Below, in pieces: positions 49,029 to 59,895 of a stretch of DNA of 60,000 nucleotides. The stretch is from Membranipora membranacea. Taxonomy: Eukaryota > Bryozoa > Gymnolaemata > Cheilostomatida > Membraniporidae. The number at the start of each line of letters is the position of its first letter. Within the stretch, counting starts at the first letter, position 1. The notes below the pieces were generated by a model, which saw only the letters and a list, made by a program, of their open reading frames with translations, did no database searches and was not told the origin of the DNA. The position numbers and the translations under genes are program-made. The stretch is from assembly GCA_914767715.1 (NCBI GenBank), contig OU612073.1, forward strand, positions 15,254,001 to 15,314,000, in the 5' to 3' direction.

Positions 49029-51774
49029 ATGGGTAATTCTAAAAATGCCAGAAATCGTAATATATCCAGAGGAAGACTGACAAAGAAGAGATTCAATCCT
49101 AAGATGAATAAAAAAAAGCTTTCACTGTTGTTGGTAAGTTTCTGAAAGTTTCCACTACTTACTTACAACTTAGTCTACCTACTACTAGCACTAGTCCCAC
49201 TCTTTCTAGACCTTGTCTAGACTAAGACCAAGGAGTTGCTAGTTATGTGTGATTAGCCTCACAGGCACGATTATTCACGCAATATACTTCTTCTCACACA
49301 CTCAGCCCATGGTAGTAAGTAACTGAAAGGCCTTGAATGAATTGGGGACTCTAGAACTTCTTAGATTAGAACTTTTATTGACAAGCTATATACCATTGTA
49401 CTTGTTGTTCTACGCTAACTATACAGCCAATTCTCTCTCATGCAATTCAAGTCATACTCAAATTAAGGAGCCTCAATAGTGTTGTACAAACCAAGGAGTT
49501 ACAGTGTTCTCCTTGGCACAATTGTATTCATTGCATGAAATTGCATCCAATCTCTGTTGTAAGTGTGTTGATAACAGCATTGGTATGTCCACCAGATATC
49601 ATAACCATTATCATAATACTTGGGTGTGTCATTTTAGATCAATGAAAATCCGCCAACAACTTCAGCAGCAACAGCAGTTGTTAGTGAAGATCAGGAGCAG
49701 CTGGTGGTCACACCCTCATCATCTAGTACAAGTGTGTGTACAGCTATGTTGAAATGCGATACAGAACCGATGGATGATGAAGCCGAGAACTGCAGTATGG
49801 GTAAGTCTCTTCGCAGTAGCTGGCATATATATCTTTTCATGTAGCTCTGATGTGCTGCACTCACAACTGTACTATTTGTCTGACCAATAATCACACCTTC
49901 TAAATCACGTATATCACAAAGCAGGGTGGTTCAAATCCACTGAGTCTGCCACCGCATTGGCGCGGCCTGCTAAATAAAATGCAGTAAACAAAACTCAAAG
50001 CAATATTCTGCATCGATCCCTATCATATCAATGTCACTTCTTTCCAATCCCTCAGATCTCAAAGCAGGGTGGTTCAAATCCACTGGGACTGCTTACTTTA
50101 GCGTAGTAAACTAACACTCTGAAGACTCTGAATCCCTTTCCTCATATCAATATCACTCCAACTACGATACATCTCACTACTTGCATGAAGTCATTAATTT
50201 GGCCAAGTTTTTTAAATTTCTTGTAATGCTGCAATATATCTCGCTACTTGTAGTTGCTCTGTATGTAAGCCTAAATTCAGTATCACTCTGCACAAGTGTC
50301 TTTTTTGGTATGCAGATGTTTCATGATCTATCTACATATATGATATCCAATAGGAATGGATGGCAATATCATAATCAGCAGGCAAGGTCTGCTCCAGATG
50401 CTAAACTCGGTCGCAGAGCACTTTCAGGTTTCTGGCAGCCACAGTTTACTAGAAATGACCTCCAAGGAGAAAGGATACTCGTTCGAGCACAAAGTTGAGT
50501 GCGTATGTGGCTGGATGACAACAACTAATAAACTTGTAAGTCAACCAAATTTTTACAAAGTTTTGTAAACCTTCTTCAATAATAATATGGTGAGATCTCA
50601 ATATGCCTATAAACTTGATGGAAAAGGAAAGCAATAGAGGTGTTACTTGGCTCTTCAATAAGATGGATTCAAGGATTAACTGTGCATATATTGTCTTCTC
50701 TTTCATCAGGTTAAGACAACTCAACCTGGATTATTGTACTCATTTTCATGTGGGATCATATCCTTTTCTTCTATTATTCTGGGTTCCCCGGTTATTGTAG
50801 AATCTACAGAAAGAGGCTGTCATCGGGGCAATATCAGCAGGTGTTGGAGCAAGACCTTTTAACAAGCTCATGGCAAACATGAATTTACCCAGTAAGTTAC
50901 ACAGATTATTTGAATGACTATGAACGGTTGTATAAGTACACCATATTTAGCGTTTAAATTCTTTTAACTAATACAATTATCTAGTCTAGAACCCAATTAC
51001 TGATCAATTTAATGCCTATTTCTTAGGTTACGGTAACACTCATGTTATTTCTTCTAGCGTATCGGCCTAATAGCTTCAGTGCTGAAGAAAAAACAGCTGG
51101 TAGGTCTATCGAGGCAGAATGGCTAGTGGAATCTAAAGCTGCTCATGAGGCTGAAAAAGAAATAGCAAGAAAGAAAGGGCGATTTTTTCATGGACTGCCG
51201 TGGATCAGGGTGATAGTGGATGCAGGCTGGCAGAAACAATCCCATGGCCACAATTACACGTCGTCGTCAGGTTAGTAAAAGTGTACAAGTATGCAATGAA
51301 AATAAAAGACAAAAATTATTCAAAATCTTATTTATGCTTGCAAGGTTTACCTTATTTCATTTGTTTCAAGTGTGATCCTATTTTTCTGAAATGCTGATAG
51401 AGTTACTTGATGAGCCTCTGAAATTTGTTTAATATACAAGTACATCTTATAATAATCTTGAGAGGACAACTATAATTGATTATGTTATTGTTACAGGTGT
51501 AGCTGTCATTATCGGAAGCGAGACGAATAAGGTACTACAGGTGATACCGAAGAACAGTTCATGCCAAATGTGCACGGTAAGCCCCAACAAATTACATGAA
51601 TGCCACAAAAATCACCAAGGAAGCTCAGGGAGCATGGAGTCTAAGGGATTGGTGGAAGGATTTGAGAAGGCGATGACAGCTCATCAATGTTACTATCTAG
51701 AATATGTTGGCGATGGTGACTCCACGGTAGCAGACAGCATCATTTGTAATGTGAGCTCAAATTATTTCTTCTAA
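49029..51774 (+). CDS. Mutator-like transposase-domain protein, probably truncated
   Basis: Five introns. Exons: 49029-49133, 49638-49800, 50354-50535, 50801-50891, 51058-51270 and 51497 onward. Reading on to the first stop at 51774 gives 343 aa. The basic N-terminus MGNSKNARNRNISRGRLTKKRF resembles many of these proteins. The conserved part runs from HKVECVCGW through LQKEAVIGAISAGVGARPFN to VIVDAGWQKQSH (Asp235, likely first catalytic acid). GSSGSMESKGLVEGFEKAM and YVGDGDS (Asp324/326, likely second acid) follow. The usual later block with the third acid (V-K-EC--H--KR in relatives, from memory) is absent downstream. Family match is to the Mutator-like transposase domain common in invertebrate genomes. 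It could be a decaying element or a domesticated fragment. A donor-like GTGAGC at 51751 exists but leads to no in-phase exon. Confidence 0.75.
49921..50104 (+). repeat. Two tandem copies of a B-box-bearing structured repeat
   Basis: Copy 1 at 49921-49970 runs from GCAGG to CCTGC, which pair. Inside are GGTGG-TTCAAAT-CCACT, a tRNA T-arm look-alike, and CGC-ATTG-GCG. Copy 2 starts at 50064 with the same first 24 bases, then diverges. AT-rich tails after each also match (CATATCAAT-TCACT). Spacing is 143 bp. In intron 2 of the Mutator-like gene. Confidence 0.7.
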
Positions 51775-51990
51775 TCCTTACCGAATCAAATCTGTTCATC
51801 TCAAACACTCTGGCCAAGCCCCTCCTCCAATGATTGATTGATAGATTGTATTTCTATCACTAACATAACATGATATATGTTGTGAAAAAAGGTGTTAAAT
51901 ACTGAATTTACCCATTATCCATAGTGTATGACTAGTTGAGGTTGAATTTCTGATGGTATGATTCAAACCTATGTATATATATGCTATCAG

Positions 51991-52303
51991 GACTAAAGTA
52001 AAGGATTTTCCTTTGGGTTTAGATGAGAATGGTAACTATGCTCTCAAAACTTCCCATTCCTTCTACTACCAGGTACAAGGTGTGATGGCTGCCACTGAGC
52101 TTCCGAATGCAGCCTTTGTAATTAGAGGAGCCAAGCTCAGTATGGCTGTTGTATGGATCACTTTTGATAAACATTTCTTTCTTACTCATATTTTACCAAA
52201 GCTCAGACGATTCTACTATCAAGCTATACTGCCAGAATTGGCTTATCCACTTATGTCTATTTCTGGTGCTCGACCATATTATGTTGAGTGGAATTATAAG
52301 TAG
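51991..52303 (+). pseudogene. YqaJ-type nuclease domain remnant
   Basis: Open frame to the stop at 52303 encoding a stretch with YALKTSHSFYYQVQGVMAAT, then FVIRGAKLS, ITFDKHFF and ILPKLRRFYYQAILPEL. This matches the C-terminal half of YqaJ viral-recombinase/exonuclease domains. The N-terminal half with most catalytic residues is missing. An acceptor-like TATCAG ends at 51990, but joining it to 51750 puts a stop after one codon, so it is out of phase with the transposase gene. Probably the worn 3' end of the same original element. Confidence 0.65.
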
Positions 52304-52580
52304 ATTTTTTTTCACTCATGCAATCAAGCAACACTCCTTATTTCTGATTTTTTTTCAGTTTTATTTCTGTCATTCCTTTGTATTCTTCTCTAACACTCTG
52401 CATGGCACTCGTCCTCACATCCTCTCAACTCTACCAGAAAATATAATGCACTTGGCTGCAACCTTGAACCTCAATAGTCTTCATCAATCATGCTTTTGTT
52501 CTCTTCGCCATCAGCAACCACATGTATATCAACAACTCCCTAAACAATAATTTGAGCATGCTCTGTCTTTATTTCACAAA

Positions 52581-52630
52581 GCAGGGTGGTTCAACTCCAC
52601 TGAGACTGCCACCGCGATGGCGCGGCCTGC
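52581..52630 (+). repeat. Third copy of the structured B-box repeat
   Basis: Fifty bases, GCAGGGTGGTTCAACTCCAC to CCTGC, same length as 49921-49970. Differences fall mainly in predicted loops: TTCAAAT to TTCAACT, and ATTG to GATG between CGC and GCG. Both are followed by TAAATAAA-TGCAGT. Confidence 0.7.
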
Positions 52631-54845
52631 TAAATAAACTGCAGTGAACTGTCTAACTATCAACATTCTTGATCACGTCAATCGCAATCATACTTAGAAT
52701 TACTCTCAGCTGCTTACCTACCTACCTAAGCATCTGCATAATTACCATGTTAGTCTGTTAGCTAAACAAACACAGTGCAAACCATGAACCTCCGTTAAGT
52801 GCCACCCAACAGATCCTTATCAAAAGTGGTAAGTTAGCATGAGTGTGAATGATGATAACCTCAAATCAATACAACATGACGTATAAAGGGACTATTTGTT
52901 TTGATGTTATTGATACATCCAAAACGTTGTGAGGCGTCTGAGCCAGGAGACATAACGTCATCTGACTATCATAGGAAACATAGGAGACTCTGCACATTTT
53001 GTCTCTCAAATTGTGAATCTGTTGTTATAGTTACCTGATAAAATGTTAGACGAAATATTTAACATCTAATATTGGTCGCATATCAATTTAGGCCACGTCA
53101 GTGAAAGAATTTTGTTGATCCGATAAACGGTGTGGATTTCAGATCGTAGAGCGATAAATGACCTTAACAATTAATTCGGTTAGTTGCGCATTTTGTGATT
53201 TTGCGGAGAGCATGTAAAAGTTTAGTTGGCTGGCAAAAGCTATCTCTATACCAATCACAAACTCTAAGGTTGGCAGTCAACACCAGAAAGCTATTACAGT
53301 TTTACAAGTTTTACAGTTTGAGCCAAAGAACTAGTGTCCGAAGGGTACTCTTTGATTAGTTGTTAATTTTGACTGCTGCTTTTTCTTTTTATTTCTTACT
53401 CAGTATCATTTATACTGTTCATACTGTTTATACTGTTCAAATTGTCACTGACACTGGAAAAACTCACTGGTTAAAATATTCAATACAATGGTCCTTGTGT
53501 GTCAGTTTTTAAATTTATGAAAAATTCATATGGGAGCTTGACATATGTACAATGTAAATAGACAGATGTTTTTGTTATCATTATACAACATTTGCTTGCT
53601 GCCAATAAATCCCCTGCGCTTCAAGCATCTCGTTATGATGCATGGCATTCTCAAATAATATCTCTAGAATTTATTGATTAAACTCAGTGTCACAAGTATT
53701 AATCTTCACCTGATGATGAAATGCCCTGTCCTGTTCCAACGCATCAAGGCTGTCAAGCTGAGAAAACTATTTGTCATGGGAATTTTGCTTGACGATACCC
53801 TCTGATCTCAGAGTTTGCTGGACAGGCGACTACCAATTTCGCCACGTCCAGACTAGTTTATTACATTCTATTATATAAGGATATCTGTAGATCAAATTAT
53901 TGAGTTCATTAATAATCTTCAACAATAATGTTAGGTCTGGGCCATGTTAGTTTGTTAGGTATGGGCCATATCTCCTTCAAATCAGTTGATAAATATGAGG
54001 AGCTATTGATTTCAGTGCACCAGAAAATTACATTCTATACAAAGATTTCCTAGACAAGTCTGCACTAATTGTGAGCTAATAACATTCTGAAAATATTGTA
54101 GGTGCGAATGCATCACCATATCACAGTATTAAAACACATCCTAATTAACATAGTGGTGAATCAATTGCTCGAGGAGAGTAGAATTCACAGGAGGAAACTT
54201 TCGCCAGCTAGCTGAAGCTAAATTCTAGCTAAATTATTAATCTATAAATCTCTAGAGTATGGTTGGTAAGGGAAAGATCTTTGTGTACTTGACAGATGGC
54301 TGTAAGCGCCACGTACAATTGAAGCAGAGCTTAATTTTGATCACTTAGATATGATTTGCAAATTAAAAATGATTAGGAATAACATCCTTGAAGATCATAT
54401 AAGCAAAATTGTGGAATAAATTAATATGCAGAAAAGTGATCATTATCCATTTCATCCACCAGAATCTTTGTGTATTTTACGTGATTATCCTATGAGCATT
54501 TAACTCACACTGCAAATGTTTTGTTTCTGAGTTATTTCAACAAATTCAATCCACTAGTTTCAATTGTATGTAATATTTGCTTGTTTGAGAGACTGATCTA
54601 TGAACACAATCTGCACTGAGTAGGTTTTCTATTAACTTTGACAAATGATTATTGATCTGTTATGCTCATTACGTTTTAATTCCTCTTTAATGCACACTAT
54701 GCCTCTGCTGTGCCTTTAACAGTTCACAGCGATACACATTGATACAGTGTTTACCTGTCAAATGGTCAACTGTTACAAGTGTGCAGCTCAGAAAGCAGAT
54801 CATAGTAAACTGGAGCCATCCTCAGTACAGGTGAATATATTCACG

Positions 54846-55021
54846 AGCTGAGCGTTGCGTCAGGAAAAGCTTGGCGTTGCGTCAAGTATAGCTGAGCGTT
54901 GTGTCATTTACAGCCTAGTGTTGCGTCAGGTATAGCTGAACGTTGTGTCAGATATAGCCAAGCGTTGTGTCAATTACAGCTGAACGTTGCGTCAAATATA
55001 TAGCTGAGCATTGCGTCAGAT
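54846..55021. repeat. 22-bp minisatellite, eight units
   Basis: Unit AGCTGAGCGTTGCGTCAGGTAT with variants (GTTGTGTCA, GCCAAGCG). It ends about 43 bases before the start codon of the Ly6-like gene, so it lies in its 5' UTR or core promoter. Confidence 0.9.
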
Positions 55022-55064
55022 AAGAAGTCATCCTATAGAGCAAGCTGGTGAGGAGATCGGTGCA

Positions 55065-58000
55065 ATGTTAGGAGGAGAGGGACACACCACTCTTAGCAAA
55101 CTAGTACTACTATGTGCTCACCTCATCTCAGTCATCTACTGTTCATCTGAGAGTTACACAAGAGTTATCAACAATGATGATGGTTATGGTAGGTAAAATA
55201 TACTCTCATGCACACAAATAAATTTTGCTTGAACGGCTTAATGCTCAAGTTAGTAACAATACGATGTCAACCATTCCAGGAAGAAAAGGAAGTTTGATAA
55301 TGTAATGTCACAGCCAACAAACTTGCACTTACAGTTGTTCAAGAATAATTATATAGAATTAGCGACTATGAAATTAACTATACAGTAAGTGATACTCCTT
55401 ATAGCATATGGCCGGCCAGGGTTTGCTTGGTGATAGTTGTGAAGCTTGTCACGTGACCAGGCTCGACTAAACCTTGCTGTACACAGCGGTGGTGTGCAGC
55501 CAGATGCCGACCAAGCTGCGAGGCTCTTTTAAAACAATCTTAGGTACCCAGAGTAAAGAAGATAATATAGAGTATAATATAATATAGAGTAATATTAGCT
55601 AGAGTATAGTTTAGCTAGTTTAGTTATGGGGGGAGCTCAAGTTAGCTTGCATTATGATATTGCTGGCTGAGGTTGGGGTCTATTTGATGTTAAAAGGATT
55701 CAGTAAACGTAGGCTGGCTTTGTATTTAGCAATTTTACGCATATGCGAAATGGCAAACCTTTCCTCCTACAAATACTTTTCTCCCCTAGGGTAACAAACA
55801 GAATGTAACAAGAAAGTTGGCTGAGTGACAGTGACAGTGTTTATTGATTTAACTGATTTGTACAGATTGAAATTATCTCTATTTTGCCCTGTAATAGTGA
55901 TTTGATCTTTACATTCTTTTTATTTCTTTGATATAGTGACTTCTCTCGGATGCTATAAATGTTCATCTGTGAATGGCTCTAACCCTGACTGTGATGATGA
56001 GTTTGTTGCCCAGGATGAGTTCTACGCACCCAACTGTATGGCAGCAAGAAAAAGCTATAGTAAAGATAACGGCAAACTGCTGACTGGTGTGCGTACTGGC
56101 TTATATCCTGCTACTTGGTGTATCAAGTTCAAAGCTACCAACAGTAAGTTTTGATTTTTTTTTAGCTCATTTTTCTTTCAGAGAACTCTCCAGGGTCTAC
56201 TAGATGATGTTCTGCCGTTTAATTTGATTAATTTGTGTTATAATGACAATATTAGCAGTCAAATTAAGTCATACAGGGTTGTAAAAATGCTTTACACTTA
56301 ATTTAACCCTTAACAAAGATGATAACTGCTATTATATTCATTCCAGAATGTTGAGATGCAATCTGTCGGGTAACACAAAAATAATTATTGCCAAATAGTG
56401 AAATATTATTAAATGTTGCCTGCTCTCAATAAACGAGGAGATAACTGCTGAATAATCAGTTATTCCTCCACTGAAAAGAAATGAAATGGCCCAAATTTAT
56501 TTACATATTACAATACTATACAAGGAATACATACAGTTGTGCTTTAACTCTTGTTTTTCAATTTTTTTAACCGACCCTAAATAATTCCATTACCAGTGCT
56601 AGATAGCTGGTATGATGATGCATCTCAGTGTTAACATTAAAGCCAATAACACCCACATCTGATACGCCACACTGTCGATATGTGGGCATACAATACTCCG
56701 GGAGGGAATCCTGGAAGTTCATGAAATTTTTACTGACCAAGTTGACTTTGGAATGTAACAAAGAGTGGTAGCCATATGGATAATGATATGTGAGGTTGGT
56801 TATGCTTATACCCAGTCAATTATTATAAGCAAATAGAAGTGTATATCTCATGTTGGTATAAAACCTTGCCTGTCAATAATAATTCAATCATCAAACTGTA
56901 ATTATTTATGCAATGGATAACTTTATATCTGATCAACATCCCCCTCTCTGACAGAGATCACTAGACTAGATTCTAACAATGGCTGTCGGTGTCAGTCTTG
57001 CTGCAGGCATGTCTGACAGAGCCATTGCAATAGACTGTGTCCATCGTAACGGACAGTGCATTGTTACAGATGGTGAATTGCAACGGGCGGACCATTGCAA
57101 CGGATATTCTATTGTAACATCTCTAAATACATCCATGGCTTATAATTTGGAATATTACCCCCCCCCCCCAATTTTTAGAGAACAAGAGCCTCCTTGAACT
57201 TTGGCTGTTTACCGTTCAGTAGCAAACAGAACTGGCTCCTAAAAGGGTTGTGAGGTGGCCAAAGATCCTCTTATTGAGGGCGGGATGCCATACATGAATG
57301 CCATGAATAACTTTTGAAAGGGGGGAGGATAACATATGCAAGTATACCCCACAGCCAGCGTTCGAGGTGGCAATCGCAGCCGTAGGCAATCATATACAAC
57401 TGCCTACGACCGCTATCGCCATCCCGAACGCTTTCAAGGGCTGGTTGTAGCATACCATGCCTTTCATCAATCTTATTTTCAATTCATTTCAATCCACCAA
57501 ACAATATACACTTATCTCCTTTTATTTCTCCCTTTTTCCCCAACGTTGTCTGTCAAATAAAAAAGCTTTTAGCACAGAAACCTATCAGGGTTAACATGTT
57601 GTGATCTGAAAAGTTTTAATAATAGAGATGGTGGGTGGGTGGTGGCTTCATTGGTATAAGTGTTTGAACCATATATAATCAAAGTAATGTCCATAACAAA
57701 TCCAATGAATACCGTCACCAATCACATGAGCAACATAACTTTCACATTGCAATACATAAGGCCACACCAAATTGATGTCTTGATCTAGATTTACCTCCCC
57801 CCTCTAAAATATTATCTGGATCACAGAAATAAACTAAAATTACCTCCAGCTGATCATTCTCTAAATTATTGTAAAAATAACACAAAATGTGTGATAAAAT
57901 GAATTTCCCTCCAGCGTCCTCTCCATAATTGCCAAAAATAAAACAATAAAATGGAATTCCCTCCAGCCTCCTCTAGTATTTTGGCATAAAATGAAAAATA

Positions 58001-58608
58001 ATATACCTCCTCCCTCCTCCAAAATTCCTTCTTGCTCGTCATCTAGATCAAGACATTAATTTGGTGTGGCCTAAAAGGAAAAATATATTTGCTAAAATGA
58101 TTGGTAGGACAAAAATATTTTTGGAGTATTCCCCATTAATAAACCAGCTTTGTCATTGAACTTGATCATCAAATATACCTTGAGTGAAAATGGATTATTC
58201 ACTGTCTCAAGTTTGAAGTACCATCATAGCAATTACCTTGCATAATATTACACACTGTTTCATATAATAATTATGTAATGATTAATGATTATATTTTATT
58301 ATTATTGTTATATGATTAAATGATAAAATTTATGTTTTATAGAGGATACTGGTGTAACCCATATGGTGAGAGATTGTGCTGCCGATAGCGGAGGTACTAC
58401 TTACGATACAGAGATAGGGGGTATGACACACTGTGGACCCCTCATGAAGACTCTCTACTATAACGGGGACGTTATGGAGGGCTGTATAATGACCTGTAAA
58501 GGTAACGGCTGTAATGCTGGAGTTAGTACTCTGAGAACAGACATTCTAACACATCGCATTTTTTTACTCAGTATTAGCGCAGTATTCTCAATTCATTTAT
58601 TTGATTGA
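55065..58608 (+). CDS. Ly6/uPAR-like GPI-anchored protein (quiver/sleepless-like)
   Basis: Three exons, 55065-55188, 55937-56143 and 58343-58608, give 198 aa. MLGGEGHTTL precedes a hydrophobic signal peptide (LVLLCAHLISVIYC). The mature part begins LGCYKCSSVNGSNPDCDDEF, the opening of the quiver/sleepless branch of Ly6 proteins. Ten cysteines follow the three-finger pattern and end CIMTCKGNGCNAG with the usual CN. The C-terminus (ILTHRIFLLSISAVFSIHLF) is a hydrophobic GPI-attachment tail. Such proteins sit at the cell surface and, in insects, modulate ion channels and receptors; that role is not shown here. The start is the first ATG after the minisatellite. Intron 2 (2.2 kb) holds a hairpin and a MITE. 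Confidence 0.88.
57358..57431. repeat. Imperfect 31-bp stem hairpin in intron
   Basis: Arms 57358-57388 and 57401-57431 pair at 25 of 31 positions; most differences are transitions, some giving wobble pairs in RNA. The loop is 12 bases (ATCATATACAAC). Size and imperfection are like a microRNA precursor, but a decayed foldback element is equally possible. Confidence 0.65.
57759..58072. mobile_element. MITE with 32-bp terminal inverted repeats
   Basis: The left end 57759-57790 (AGGCCACACCAAATTGATGT...) and right end 58041-58072 are inverted with about two differences. The 314-bp element has several CCTCC/CTCCAG tracts inside and no coding capacity. Flanks are AT-rich with no clear target duplication. 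In intron 2 of the Ly6-like gene. Confidence 0.8.
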
Positions 58609-58867
58609 ATATTGATATGTGGAAAACTTTGCAATTGATACTGGAGATACATTTTCTTTATTTTTTCATTTGATATCTCATGCATATTTTTAAAAGGCCG
58701 GAACATTTTAGTGATTCGACTGTGTGACGGCACTAAACCACTATGCGGCACACTGAGCGGTTACTAGGGCGAGTTGAGGAGACTTTTAATTGCACACCAG
58801 CATCTTTATTGCTCTCTCAAACAACACACACTAAACTAGGTAAAAACTATCTCTTATATAGTATTAC

Positions 58868-58907
58868 CAGAGACTATAGATAATAATAATAATATCTATA
58901 GTCTCTG
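58868..58907. mobile_element. 40-bp CANNGA micro-palindrome
   Basis: CAGAGACTATAGATA at the left and TATCTATAGTCTCTG at the right are exact inverses around ATAATAATAA. Flanked exactly by GTATTAC at 58861-58867 and 58908-58914. Confidence 0.75.
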
Positions 58908-59344
58908 GTATTACCAAAAGGATGTGAAAATAGGATATCATATGATTATCAATTAAATTGCAAAAACTAGGTAATAGCAAAGGACACCAGGACACAGCCC
59001 ATTATTTGGTCATTGTTATTGTAATAAATGTCTATTAAAATGTCATTATTATTATGGCATTTCCAGTGATAGCCAGAACGGTCAGTGTCACTGTCATGAC
59101 CTGATGCGTGACAGGTGATGGCTGTCACAACCGGTTGAAGGTCTGGCCTATAGTCCACTTATGATTTAGCATACGGATACACCGGGTGGGTGTTAATGTT
59201 ATTCAATAATAAAATTGGTCCCTCATTTCATTTTATTATATTTCATATTACATGATGTTGGTCGCCACAAAGACAAGGCATACTCCGAGTAGTGAATCGC
59301 GGGCTATCTAATTAGCGCCATCGACCCATTCTTTTTTGGGGATG

Positions 59345-59560
59345 GTGAGATGGCGCAATCAGTTAGCGCGCTTGCTATTCACTGCCAGGCGATTAGTGCC
59401 GCAGGAGTTGTGGGTTCGAGTCCCACTGGGGGAGCTTTCATTGTTGATTGTTCCAGCCCCCAGCACCCTCGGTTGAATACCTCTCCCATTATCCTAGATT
59501 ACACCAAATTGTATCCCAGTCTAGGCAAATAATTTGGATAGGCGTGCATCAAGGCCCCAA
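59345..59560 (+). repeat. tRNA-like head, probable SINE
   Basis: Contains an A-box-like GATGGCGCAATCAGTTAGCG and a perfect T arm GTGGG-TTCGAGT-CCCAC (59409-59425). The distance between them is too long and the acceptor stem does not pair, so it is not a plain tRNA gene. The downstream body ends near CCCCAATAAACACCAC. Its body differs from the SINE at 40143. Confidence 0.5.
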
Positions 59561-59780
59561 TAAACACCACAAATGAATTGTATTAAAATGAGGCAAACTA
59601 CATTATGATGAGCATGGAATAATGAGAAAACTTGCCTACTATTATGAAACATCACCTACCAGCATGCAATGTGAACCATGACAACCCAATTATTACCGTA
59701 TCTTATAGAGATTCATGTCATGGATTAAGAAATTTTATTGTTCACCAATGGTAATGGCATGGTAAGATGAGCGCCTGCGT

Positions 59781-59895
59781 CATAGAGTTATTATATACTC
59801 ATATAATATAATAAGTTATTATATTAATAATAGTTATTATATTATATGAGTATATAATAACTTACTATATTATATGAGTATATAATAACTCTATG
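59781..59895. mobile_element. 115-bp foldback element with 8-bp target duplication
   Basis: Begins CATAGAGTTATTATATACTC and ends with its inverse (GAGTATATAATAACTCTATG). The AT-rich interior is itself partly inverted. Flanked by GCCTGCGT at 59773-59780 and 59896-59903, an exact 8-bp repeat. Confidence 0.8.

Larger units (their letters stand above)
52304..55064. other. Intergenic region, Mutator-like remnant to Ly6-like gene
   Basis: Contains the third structured repeat (52581-52630), an ATACTGTTC short tandem near 53410-53440 and a 22-bp minisatellite (54846-55021). A short open stretch at 54764-54830 encoding MVNCYKCAAQ and ending at a CAG/GTGAAT donor looks like the start of a Ly6 domain, but has no downstream partner in phase that I could find. 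Confidence 0.45.

Noticed and set aside
50709-50800. Candidate exon VKTTQPGLLYSFSC after an ATCAG acceptor
   Set aside because: The conserved transposase order runs from NKL directly to NLQKEAVIGAI at 50801, and this stretch would break frame.
54764-54830. MVNCYKCAAQ open stretch with a donor site
   Set aside because: It resembles a Ly6 start, but no matching downstream exon joins it, and the Ly6-like gene has its own signal exon.
59345-59430. Functional tRNA gene
   Set aside because: T arm is perfect, but the acceptor stem does not pair and the spacing between A and B boxes is too long.
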